Shown: in pieces, positions 1-10,597 of the stretch
Position numbering within the stretch: position 1 is the stretch's first letter
How the letters are laid out: every line of letters begins with the position of its first letter
Source: Cryptomeria japonica
Lineage: Eukaryota > Streptophyta > Pinopsida > Cupressales > Cupressaceae
Assembly: GCF_030272615.1 (NCBI RefSeq)
Contig: NC_081411.1
Coordinates: forward strand, 825,152,397 to 825,216,396
Reading direction: 5' to 3'
DNA: 64,000 nucleotides
Position numbers and translations under genes: made by a program
Notes under the pieces: model-generated
Databases searched by the model: none
The model's input: the letters and a program-made list of their open reading frames with translations, nothing else
What the model was told of the DNA's origin: nothing

Positions 1-902
1 TACATTCGGGATAATCAATTAGGCATATGAATTCGACATCCAATAATTTCTCAAGCTCTGCTTTGACTAATAATGCCACTTGTGGATGCATCTTTCTTAA
101 TTTTTGTTTCACTGGTTTTGCCCTCGGTTTAACTGTCAAATGATGCATTACCAAATCCGGATCCAATCTAGGCATATCAGCGTATGACCATGCAAAGTTG
201 ATTTGTCGTTCTGTGAAGAAACTTATGAATTTTGACCTTTCTGACTCTATCAAAGATTGAGCTAGTAATATGTTGTGTGGAGCTTCTTCTGTGCCAATGT
301 TTGTTTTGATAGTCTCCTCTACCAACATGGATGACTTTTCCTCATATGATGCTGGGAGAATGTCGAGCCTTCCATCTTCGGGTGCTTTAGAGAGGTTTTT
401 GCCCTCAGATACGTCCTTTCTTTTTACTTTTTTGGGGGTCAGACAACGCCACAATGTGGTTTTCGCCATAAGACCCTTGATTTGTTTATATTTTTATATA
501 TTTGTGATTGGAAGGCCTGACACCCTCACCAAAATATGCCATGCTGTTGAGTTCTATAGTGTATCTCGCTTTATGGTCCCCAGGGGGAAGATCATCTTGT
601 ATGCCAAGATAGTCAATAAAAGCTTCATCATTCTGGAATGTGTCAAACTATGTAGGTCCTTCATGGTCCCAGTCAATAAGTTGGTGGTGAACAAGGGGAA
701 GGCCTTTGATGTCTTTGAAGTTAGCGGGGCTAAGAGTGAAGATGTAGTTATATTCAGGTATGTCGAGGTAGTTATCAAGGTCATCATTGGCACTCTCCTC
801 ATCAGTCTCGATCAAGAATGAATCCAAATTATCATTACTAGTAGCGCATTCTGGGATAGGTGTTCTCATTCTATGTGATTTTGACCTGGAACCTAGAGGC
901 AA
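1..902 (-). pseudogene. pol: J acidic linker and start of reverse transcriptase (partial)
   Basis: 902-648 encodes an acidic Asp/Glu/Asn-rich linker seen before RT in this gypsy group. At the window edge (about 125-1) the minus strand reads KQKLRKMHPQVALLVKAELE and then a VEFICLIDYPEC block, matching the RT fingers start (KxEVEKLLxxGFIxPIxYPxW in relatives). The catalytic YxDD motif lies outside the window. No complete frame joins the two parts. Confidence 0.8.
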
Positions 903-1100
903 GGACTGTTTGGGATCCTCTGAGATTGTTTCTTGACCAACTTTGAATTTTCTATAAAATTCCTCTTCTTCTGTGGGTTCGCCTGGTTCTCTAAATGTCT
1001 CGACGAGCTCATAGTCATTGGCGGATTTTTCTGAACCCCATTCCCATTCATTGGAGTCTGTGGAATAGCGATTTTCTTGTTGAATTTTGGCAGCTTTGAT

Positions 1101-1511
1101 TTATAATGCTTCTTCTGTCTTTTGAGTGTGGACCTTGGAAGTCACGAAACCAAGTCCCTTCGAGTGTTCCTTTTTGAATGTCAATTCAGGTTGTAAAGGT
1201 TCAATGATGCCTTCCTTTCTTAAGACAAGAGGGCTTTTGCCATCATACCCAAATTTTTGTAGGATCTTGAACCCTTTGCCATACTTTTCACATGGTATGC
1301 TGATGTGATCTTGTGTATCATTTTCAGGGTCTTTGTAAAGCATTTTGTATAAGTATTCCTCTTCCAGTTCACCCCATCTTTGAAAGATAGTAGGGTCCCA
1401 TTTGAGTATAATGATAGATACCTGCTTATTAGGATGTGGTCTTCCATAATCTTTTGGTGAACTCATAACTTGTTGTATGCACATGGTTTGATTCAAAGTG
1501 TATTCACCCAT
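1101..1511 (-). pseudogene. J G-patch-like linker between protease and RT
   Basis: The 136-codon frame contains GKGFKILQKFGYDGKSPLVL followed by a GIIEPL motif. This resembles the G-patch (glycine-rich nucleic-acid-binding) segment found after protease in some plant gypsy elements. A flanking stop separates it from the protease. It is probably part of the Pol polyprotein. Confidence 0.65.
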
Positions 1512-1722
1512 GCCCTTGTCCTAAAATTTCCCTTTAAGCTCACCTTGTTTTGAGGTCAAAGGTTTTAATGATTCAGGATCAATGTATGCAGAAGAAGGGA
1601 CAACTTGCCTATTACTTGGAATAATCATCTCAGTTTTTTAGTCTCAAGTTATTGCAATATATTAATGGATTAGGATCACCGTTAACTGTTATCTCAACTC
1701 CATTGTGAGGAAAATTAATGCA

Positions 1723-2331
1723 TTAGTGATATGTAGATGGGACTGCCCTCATATCATGAATCCAAGGACATCCTAGTAATATATTGTATGTGAGATCTAG
1801 GTCTAGGACTTGACAAACCACATCCTTCGTAACTGGCCCAACTTTGAGAGGTAAGGTGACTGTGCCCTTAGATGAACGTTCTTCATCATCATATGCCTTG
1901 ATGGCAATTTTGTTTGTAGAATTCACAGCTTTATCAGAATATCCCAATTGTTTAATAGTGCTCAATGTACAAATGTTTAGACCTGCTCCTCCATCTATCA
2001 AGACTCATTTTATTCGATGTTTGTGTATGAAGTCTTCAATGTGTAAAGGTGCATTATGTGGCTAACTTACAAAGGTGTCATCAGCTTCTATGAATGTAAG
2101 GGAGTGTGGAACAGAAAGGTATCCCACCATGGCTTGAAACTGGTCCACATTTAGATTAGTAGGGATAGCAGCATCTCTCAAGATTTTGTCAAGGATAGCT
2201 TTATGTGCGGGGGATATGCGTAAGAGCTCAAGGATGGAAATGAGCGCGGGTGTTTTCCCTAACTGTTCTACAAGGTCATATTTAGGCTTGGTTATCGAGG
2301 AAGTAGTGTTTTTAGCTGGAGCACCTTGCAA
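1723..2331 (-). pseudogene. pro: J aspartic protease region (decayed)
   Basis: The right part (2331-2062) reads like the conserved segment before protease in non-chromovirus gypsy elements (YDLVEQLGKTPALISILELL). The retropepsin active site is LIDGGAGLNI at about 2001-1975; DGG in place of DTG/DSG is common in this group. A later ILLGCPWIHD block matches the flap-to-C-terminal region. Two in-frame stops (TAG and TGA near 2060 and 2010) interrupt the join. The enzyme would cleave Gag-Pol in the particle. Confidence 0.85.
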
Positions 2332-2343
2332 AGTGAATTTACC

Positions 2344-4505
2344 TCAACAAGTTGTAACATTACATTCAGAGGTAGGTTTGGAAGAAGATCCAATGCCTTT
2401 TAGGACAATCTTGGGTCTTTGGGTAGAATTCTCAGGCGTTTTGTCCTTGATGATAATGGTAGAGACATAATTGTCCATCAAAATGTGATTGATAGTTGAA
2501 TCATAGTTATAAGATGCTCTGGTATAGTTGGTTTGGTCATCTATGGCTTTAGAATTTCCCTTGTCATGCTTTGGGAATGGTTCCTTAAACATCTCATGTT
2601 CTTGATTGGATGAGTGTCCTTCAATCTCAATGTCACCTCTATCAATAAGATCTTGTATGATGTTCTTCAGTTGATGACAGTTTCTTGTTTTATGTCCCTT
2701 GCTTTTATGAAATTCACAATACTCATCATCATTCCACCAATTTGGTTTGACCTTTGGCTCATATGGAGGAAAATATGGAATTGTTATTATCTTGTTTGCC
2801 ACTAGTTTTTTGAAAACTAACTCAAGTGGTTCTCCCAATGGAGTGTACTTCCTTCGTGACTTTGAAGTTGTTTGAGTATTCACTTGATTGCTTGTAGAGC
2901 TTGATCCAGAAAAATGATTTTAGGTCGCACTGTATTGGCATCCACAACACCATCATTGACTGTGTTCTTGTTTTTATTCCAAAATCTTGGCTTATCCTTT
3001 CCTTTAAAGTCATCTTTGTTTTCCTTGAATATCTTAATGACTCCTTGTTCAATTAGGACCTTCTCTCTTGCTAAGCCTTTTTCAATGGCGTCCTTAAAAG
3101 TGGAAAAACAAGCTTTTCTTAGGTCATAACCAATATCTTTGTTAACATTTTGGGTGAACATCTCTACCATTTGTTTTTGTGGAATTTCACAAGAGCATCT
3201 GCTGGCTAGATTCCTCCATCTTTGTAAAAATGATGAAAAAGATTCTCCATCCTTTTGTTTGGTGTTGCACAAAGTAGTCACCAATATGTCTGTCTCTATG
3301 TTGTATGAGAAATGTTGGATAAATGCCTCTGCTAAGTCACCCCATGACTTAATTCCAGGTGGAAGTTGGGAGAACCATTCCATAGCTTGATCACCTAAGC
3401 TTTGTGGGAATAATCTCATCAAATATGTCTCTTCTACTGCTACCTCAATGCAAGCTATGAAAAATTGTCTTATATGTGCCTTAGGATCCCCTTTTCCTTT
3501 GTACTTATCAAGCTTAGGTGTCACAAAGTGTGTAGGAAATGGAGGCATTGGAATGCTCTTGTCAAATGGATAGGGACATATGTCTCTCATTGTGTAAGTT
3601 GGCTTCGGTGTATTTATGTCCTCCATTTTCTTTTGTAAATTCTTGATTTGCTATTCCAAATTGTTCTTAGTTGGAGACCGACTTCTTGGACCATACCCCA
3701 TGCCTGAACCACTAGGTGGAGGAGGAGCATGTTGCATATATGGATGATATTGATCATACACATGTTCGTATGGAGGAGGTCTATAATGATGTTGTGTATA
3801 TGGACCACTTGGTATAGAGTCATGATGAGGAATGGAATGTCTTCTTTGTCCATGTATACCATACCCTACATGCATGTCATGAGTTTGTTCTAATGTGTTG
3901 CCCCCAAATTTGACACGAGGTTTCCTTGTGTCCAAATTTTGAGCATGCCTTTGGATATCCAATTGCTTTGGTGGTTGATCCTTAGCAGTGGTATGTGATT
4001 GATCATATTTTTTTGCATAAGACTTCCATAATGGTCTGTGAAGGTGAGTATCATATGCTTGACCATGTGTGTATGGGACCTCTGGTTTTTGAAACAAAGA
4101 TGATGGTGATTTAGGCACTAGATGTGGTCCTCTATTGCCTCCACTATTAAGCCTCCTTTGATCCATGTTGAGGTGAGGTTCTTGTAAAGGTCGATTTTCC
4201 ATTATTTGAGACATGTCAAAATCATGAGGGATCTTAGCTCCACTTTGTGCCATCACTTGTAAGAAATATTGTCTATCTCTCCTCATTATTTCCTCAATCA
4301 ATCGATTAAAATGGGGGTCTATAATGGTGTCTTCCACTTCTGGTAAATGTACTCAAATATTGTCCATATTGTCATTGTGTGTACCATTGTTTTTTGTAGT
4401 GTCCATGTTCTCAACATTTGGAATGTTTCTATACGCATCCATGTTAGGTAATGTAGTATGATCAGAATTGAAAAAGATATCATTGTCATATTCATAGGAA
4501 CTCAT
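2344..4505 (-). pseudogene. gag: J gag polyprotein (decayed)
   Basis: The frame starts at ATG 4505 and runs leftward. The first third (4505-3651) is rich in Pro, His, Gln and Tyr with one TGA near 4350. A retrotransposon-gag core follows (3626-2880), with MEWFSQLPPGIKSW and a later SFSSFLQRWRNLASRC stretch, typical of the plant capsid domain that assembles the virus-like particle. A knuckle of unusual form, CEFHKSKGHKTRNC, lies near 2700 (C-x2-H-x4-H-x4-C), as seen in Tat-type gag. A frame change near 2880 and stops separate the parts, so it is a relic. The capsid assignment rests on family motifs. Confidence 0.85.
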
Positions 4506-6777
4506 GTTTGCGGACTCTTGAGCCTCTTTAGTTTATCTCCTAGATTTTTGGGAATGAGTTTCAACCATGAAATAGGTATTTACCAAGATGTGTGAGACTA
4601 GATGAATATGGAAAGAGTATGGAAGACCAAGAGTTGGATGGAATGTAAATGAATCTGAGGTGTACTTGCAATGTCCAAAGTGTAAGACCAAGTATGTATG
4701 TAGTAGAGTAGGTGTGACTTCCAAAGAGATGATAGTTTCTCTTGATGAGGTAAGTTGACCTTGACTCTAAGTAAGACCAAATGAGACCCAAAGGTGATAG
4801 ACCTTGATGAGGGACCACTTAGCAAAATGTTGTTGTATGTAGTGTGTTGACAAAGTAAGACGAGGACAAGCAAGTGACCTTTTGACTCAAGTTTAGACAA
4901 ATGTGAATGTAATGTAAGGTGTAAAGCAATGATGGACTTTATGAGACCCAAAGATAGGTTGAATGCTAGATGGAAAACCCATAGAGATAACCTATGAAGC
5001 TCAATAAGTCTGAAACTAACTATTCTTGTTTGCTGAATTATGAAAGTTTTCAATCCTGAACACAGACATGCCTGTATACTTCACACATGCGCTTAAATGA
5101 CATAGACACTATTCTATCAGACATAGATGTGTTTCTGAGATGTTGGAAATGCAAAGTTGCTCAAGAGACACAGATGTATTTCTACCCTTCACAGATGCTA
5201 TTCTGTCAGACACAGACACGTTTTTGCAAACTTTGTGTAATTTTTCCAATTTGTGAAGTTGCTTGTTGTGACCAAATCTGAATGTTTGACTATTTTTCGC
5301 GACAAGAAGACACAATGTTGATGAGGACTCAATGTTTGCAAGTGTTTAGACTCAAAAATGACTCAAAGAAAGTGTGTTGTTTGATGTAAAATTGTTTTGC
5401 ATACACTTGAAGACACAAAAGACACAATGTTTTGATGTTTGGTCTTGAATGTCTTATTGTTCAAAATAAGTCAAGCACAATTCTTATGGCTAGCCAAGAC
5501 AATAGTTGTTGATCCCACATGGAGTTTCCCCTGAGGCTACACTATTCAGAGAAGATACTTAGATTCTTGACTCCACTAGCTCCACCCTCAGCACTCACTT
5601 CTTAGGGCAGCCAAGCATTAGTTCCTACAAAAACTCCTCATGGAAAACTTTATATCTCTACTAAGAACCGTATGTGTGTGGGCCACTACCAGAGGTCCGA
5701 CCTCCTGCCCCAACAACTAGAAGGATTTTGGCTTCTAAAACAAAAAGGTGCTAGTAAGGGCATCCGCTCATGTGGCCATACATGTGGCACTCTTAGCTCG
5801 GTAAATACAGAAGGCTCCCAGCCGATAGGGGTTACGCCCTACAAATGATCAAATAAATTTGATCAAACGGGTTTATGGGGAGACATAGTGTCAGTATGAA
5901 CTAATCAGCACATGTTATCCATAGTTTTCACCATGAATATAGTTATTTATAGTGGTTTGGAAGAAGATGGCTTTTCTTTCACTACCACTTGGGTCGTTCT
6001 CTCCTCACTAGTAGTCCTAATGACCACCTGGGGAGACAGACCCTCTAAAGATTAAACAAAAAGAGCCTATTGCTCAAGACACAAAAGATAATGGTTCAGT
6101 TTTAGTGCACTAATTGAAGTGTTTGCTAATCTATGAAAACAAGATACACAATAAAGATCAAAAACCCTTGCCAAGGTCCGACAACAAAGATCTATTAGTA
6201 GTTTGGATTGTTTCAAATAATCACCCCTTCCTGCAAGCACACAAGTTAGGTAAAATTTAGATCCAAAAGACTGTGAAATAGGGGCCTTCGATAAAACGAT
6301 TTTGCTTTCAAGACAAGCTGCACCAATTTTGTTAGCTAGATCTGAAGATGTTAGCTCAAAATAAACCAAATCTGAAATTTGAATGACGCAAAACCAAATC
6401 AAAGAAAACCCAAAATGTAACAAATTCACATAGATGCAGTTATCAGAAACACAAATGCTATAAAATTTTGCATACATGCCTAAAGCCGACATAGACACAG
6501 TTCCAAAACACAGACATGGCTCTTGGATGCAGACACGCCTGAAAACTCCATAGATGTGACTAGGGAACACAGACGTGACTTTCAAAATCTGCAGAAAAAT
6601 AAAATACTGTCGAGGATGCAAATGCGATTCCAGATGTCGCAGATGCGGCAGAAAATAAAAAACGCGATCCGAAAGTACGCAGATGTGAAAATATCAAAAT
6701 GTTGTCGGAAATGTCAGATCTGCAACTTCAAAACACAAAATCTGCAACAAAAGACGTTAAATGCAAAAGGGACAAGA
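4506..6777 (-). other. Long untranslated leader of element J
   Basis: About 2.3 kb separate the primer site from the gag start. I see no convincing ORF; a 151-codon frame at 5053-4598 has low-complexity composition and is probably chance. Two stretches (about 5060-5230 and 6430-6680) hold many degenerate copies of a CAGACACG/CATAGATGTG-like motif. Long leaders are usual in large plant gypsy elements. Confidence 0.6.
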
Positions 6778-6798
6778 GTCCCACCAGGTGTGCCAAAA
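6778..6798 (-). promoter_or_regulatory. Primer binding site of element J
   Basis: Directly inside the LTR the minus strand reads TTTTGGCACACCTGGTGGGAC. TGGCRCRCC-type sites followed by GGTGGGAC are typical of plant gypsy elements. The exact tRNA was not determined. Confidence 0.6.
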
Positions 6799-7567
6799 TG
6801 TATATGCTGAAAATGGATAACAATAATGTTGAAAGACTAAATAGATTCAACCACAAAATCCTAGCCTAACAACAACAAAGATCCACCATAACATATGAAG
6901 ATTACCTAAGACAATGCAAATCAAATGAAATCACAAAGATTATACCATCACATGTCCAATAGGGTTTGGATCTCCATTGATCTTGCTTGATATATTTGCT
7001 CTCAGATTTTATGTGCACAAGAGCTCAACAAAGAATGAAAATGTGGTTGCAAGTAGGATCACATATGAAACTGCAAAAGGCGTAGTGTAGTCAAGTGCGT
7101 AATTGAGTTAGGGTTTGATAATGAAAGAATCATCTTCTTATATAGAAGACACCATAAGAAATGGAGGGAAAAGATTGAGAGATGTACAAGATAAATGGTC
7201 GGCTATGATTAGAGGGTAGGTAGAAGAAATAATAAAATAATGAAAGGGTAGGTAGTGTAGGAATTAAGAGATGAATGACATGTGTCATTGGAGGAAAAGA
7301 TTAATGAATTAATTAAATAAATAAAGATTTATTTAATTAATAGAAGAAGTGGGATCAATTAAATAAATAAGATATTTATTTAATTTAGGAAAAGGATAAT
7401 TTAAATAAATAAATGTATTTATTTAAATGAGAAATAAGGTTAGAAAATGATAAATGAATTAATTAAATAAATAAAGATTTATTTAATTAATAGAAGAATT
7501 AGGCTTAAGATAATTAAATAAATAAAGATATTTATTTAATTAGACATGAAAATTTTAGGTGTCTACA
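6799..7567 (-). repeat. 5' LTR of element J (769 bp)
   Basis: On the minus strand the LTR opens TGTAGACACC at 7567 and closes TATACA at 6799, followed by the primer site. The U3 part carries an array of AT-rich palindromes (7308-7545). The partner 3' LTR is beyond the left edge, so a TSD cannot be confirmed; the adjacent GTAGT at 7568-7572 is the candidate. Confidence 0.8.
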
Positions 7568-9592
7568 GTAGTCAATACAACTGTTTTTACCATTCAACAG
7601 AGTTCACATCAAAGGTGGAACCGATAAGACCCCTCATGAATTGTGTTTTGGTAATACTCCTACTCTTAAATAATTTAGAATATTTGGAAGCAAATGTTAT
7701 ATTAGGAGAGATGGTTATATTGGTAAATTTGATCCTAGAAGTGATGAAGGAATATTTCTTGGTTATTCATCTAAAAGCAAGGCATATAGATGTTTTAATA
7801 AGAGATTGCATAAAATTATTGAAAGTGCAAATGTGAAGATTGATGAATAGTTTAGAAGGTCCATGGACTATGAACCAATAGTTGAGATAATCACAAATGA
7901 ATCTTCAATGAGTACACCGATACAAAATGTTGATCCAATCACACCAGCATCATCTAAGAATTCCATAGTGACTGAAGAATAATAGCAAGTGAATACACCC
8001 AGGTATGTAAGATTGAATCACTCTGAAAGTCACATAATTGGGAATAAGTATCATAGAGTTATGACTAGAGGAAGACTGACAAATGAAGAGGTATGTCTAA
8101 TTTCTCAAATTGAATTAGTAACTATTAATGAGGTATGTAAATATAAACATTGGATTAAAGCTATGGAAGATGAATTAGAACAAATTGAAAAGAATAACAC
8201 ATGGACATTGGTTCCCCGGCCTAAAAACAAAAATGTAATTGGAACTAAATGGGTGTTCAGAAATAAACTTAATAAAGATGGTAAGGTAATAAAAAAAAGC
8301 AAGATTAGTGTGTAATAGATATTCACAGAAAGAAGGAATTGATTATAATGAAACCTTTGCACCAGTAGCTAGAATTAAGATAGTCAGATTATTCTTAGCT
8401 TTTGCAGCACACAAGAACTATAAAGTATATCAAATGGATGTTAAATGTGCATTTTTGAATGGTGATCTTGAAGAGAAAGTTTATATTAACAACCTAATGG
8501 ATTTTCTTTGACAGATGATAAAGATATGGTTTGCAGGTTAAGGAAAGCTTTATATGGATTGAAGCAAGCTCCTAGAGCTTGGTATGCTAGATTGGACACA
8601 TATCTTTTGAATCTTGGTTACACTAAAGGTCATGCTAAAAGAAACTTATATTACAAAGTGACTAATGATGACATCATTGGTATTGAAGTTTTTGTTGATG
8701 ATATCATTTTTGGAGGAGAAGATGGATTGTGTAAAGACTTTTATAATAAGATGTAGGAAGAATTTGAAATGTCTATGATTGGGGAGATAAAATTCTTTTT
8801 AGGATTGCAGATTTCATAGGCTGGTGAAGGTATATTCATAAATCAATCAAAGTACTTGAATAAATTACTTAAGAAATTTGGCATGGAAAACTCTAAACCG
8901 GTAAGCACACCTATGACTACAACTGATAAACTATCATTGGAGGATGAATCAACACCTGTTAATCCGACAAGATACAAATCTATGATAGGAGGTTTACTGT
9001 ATTTGACACAAATAAGACCTGATATTATGAATGCAGTATGTATTGTTTCAAGATTTCAGAGTAATCCTAAGGAAAATCATGAATTAGTAGTAAAAAGGAT
9101 TTTTTGGTACCTACAAGGCACAATTTTTTTTGGCTTATGGTATCCTAAAGAAGAATATTTTGATCTATGTGCATACACAGATGCAAATTGGGTAGGAGAT
9201 GTAGATGACAGAAAAAAGCATCACCGACGGAGTAGTTTTTCTTGGCAAAAACTAATTTCATGGTTGAGCAAGAAACAAAGTTGTACATCACTATCAACAG
9301 TAGAATCAGAATATGTTGCACCATCAACTAATTGTACATAGGTATTATGGATTAAACAAATGTTGAAGGACATAAAGGTAAAATGCAAGGAACCTATAAT
9401 CATTTACTGTGATAATATGGCAGCAATTGATATATCAAAGAATCCGGTATTTCACTCTAAAACTAAACATGTTTCTATCAAATTCAATTTTTTGAAAGAG
9501 AATGTTGAAGAAAAAGAAGTGAAATCGGTTTATGTGAATACTAAAGAGCAACTTGGAGTTATACCCTCACTGATAGAAACTTAGATAGTTGG
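7568..9592 (+). pseudogene. pol: A1 pol: integrase C-terminus, reverse transcriptase, RNase H (decayed)
   Basis: Matched motif by motif to element C: integrase C-terminal part (KTPHEL-type, 7610-7840), RT entry WIKAMEDELEQIEKNNTWTL (8151-8210), [19 protein letters not shown] (8431-8490), [20 protein letters not shown] (8540-8600), catalytic VFVDDIIFGG (8687-8720), and RNase H YTDANWVGDVDDRK (9172-9215). Many stops and frameshifts interrupt it. Near the 3' end, KEQ joins LGVI directly, lacking the conserved IADIFTKPLP block (a 57-bp deletion relative to C). It is non-functional. Confidence 0.9.
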
Positions 9593-9972
9593 AGCATGGC
9601 ATCAAACCAACAAAATTAACAGAGAAACTTTTTTACGGCTTTGATGAAGGAGAGCTGCTTCTCAGGGGGAGTAGATTGAATAAATTTGGTTATAGAAATT
9701 GGTATTTGTAATAAGTTCTATGAACCGATTGTATTTGGTTTTGTATTGCTTTGGCATTTGATGTCAAAGAGGGAGAGATATCTATGGAAAAACACATTAT
9801 CTTTTGGAGACATCATTCATTGGGGGAGAGATTGTTACTCTCTGTATCTATATTTTGATTTCTGGTTAATGATCTCTTTGGGAGATTGTTGGTTTTTGGT
9901 TTTTGGCATTTTTGCTTTGGCACTTAGATGGTTTTTCCATATTATGTTGCCATCAATACCAAAGGGGGAGAT
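9593..9972 (+). other. A1 3' untranslated region with repeated purine tracts
   Basis: Between the pol end and the LTR there is no gene. Purine-rich motifs of the form (A)GGGGGAGA recur at about 9663, 9768, 9823, 9877 and 9962. Only the last, directly before the LTR, should be the functional polypurine tract for plus-strand priming. The same arrangement is seen in element C. Confidence 0.6.
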
Positions 9973-10597
9973 TGTTGGTATTATGGATGTGTTGCATTGG
10001 TTTTGTCAATGATGTCAATACTTGTCAACACTTATACTTCTGGAGATCTTTGGTTATGTTCACCATAATGTTCAGTGACTTATGCACAATCACTAGTATC
10101 TGGTTCACCGACAGGTTATGTTGTTCACTGACACTGAGGATGATCTGTTATCATTTGGAGATTACTTGGGTATGTCGAAGACATTGTTTGGACACTTGGT
10201 TTTGGTGATTTGATTATTGGTACAATCAAGTTTGCATAGTTGTTGTTACCAACAAATAGTTCTAAGTTATGGACCGACAAGCGTTATCTATTCAGATTAG
10301 CATGACACGTTATGGAGATGATTTGTTATTATTGTAAATTCATTGAGTCGACATCATGTGTCGCATATTGATTCATTTGTAATTAATTTAACTATAATAT
10401 CTTAGTGAACCGACCTACACATTTGGTCTTAGGTTTTGGTATATATGTAAGATCTCATTTGTGAGATTATGTAGAGGATAGTAAAAAATGATTGTTACCA
10501 GGTATATGCAAATATAAGCAGATCTATACATGCAGACATCATTTGAAGATTCAAGGAAGGTATGAGGAAGACAATCAGAGCTTAACCAATACTGATT
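9973..10597 (+). repeat. A1 3' LTR, internally deleted
   Basis: It starts TGTTGGTATTATGG directly after the purine tract and aligns with the A2 LTR. Near 10590 the sequence jumps from the ...AATACTGA of mid-LTR to ...ACTGATTCACCCC of the LTR end. This is consistent with a deletion of about 340 bp at an ACTGA microhomology. Beyond 10597 the sequence is inverted copia integrase. Confidence 0.75.

Larger units (their letters stand above)
1..7567 (-). mobile_element. Element J: 5' half of a Ty3/gypsy LTR retrotransposon, cut by the window edge
   Basis: Reading leftward on the minus strand there is a 5' LTR (7567-6799), a primer site, a long leader, gag, an aspartic protease, a G-patch-like segment and the first residues of reverse transcriptase at the left edge. 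The gag/protease layout, the DGGAG protease motif and the G-patch resemble the Tat/Ogre-type non-chromovirus gypsy group (family knowledge; lineage not certain). The rest of pol and the 3' LTR lie outside the window. The element was inserted into the integrase of copia fragment A1: sequence immediately right of 7567 matches copia integrase. Several in-frame stops make it non-functional. Confidence 0.9.
7568..10597 (+). mobile_element. Element A1: 3' half of a Ty1/copia retrotransposon
   Basis: This plus-strand fragment begins inside integrase, where gypsy J was inserted, and runs through RT and RNase H to a purine tract and a truncated 3' LTR. It is a close relative of C (46274-52955) and A2 (10598-13967). 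At 10597 it meets A2 in the opposite orientation. The 5' half, if it survives, is left of the window beyond J. Confidence 0.9.

Noticed and set aside
270-821. 183-codon plus-strand frame antisense to J pol
   Set aside because: It lies opposite the J acidic linker and RT start, which have family-specific motifs; a shadow frame.
4598-5053. 151-codon minus-strand frame in the J leader
   Set aside because: Leu/Ser/His-rich with no motif and no counterpart; some gypsy elements have an ORF before gag, but nothing here supports one.
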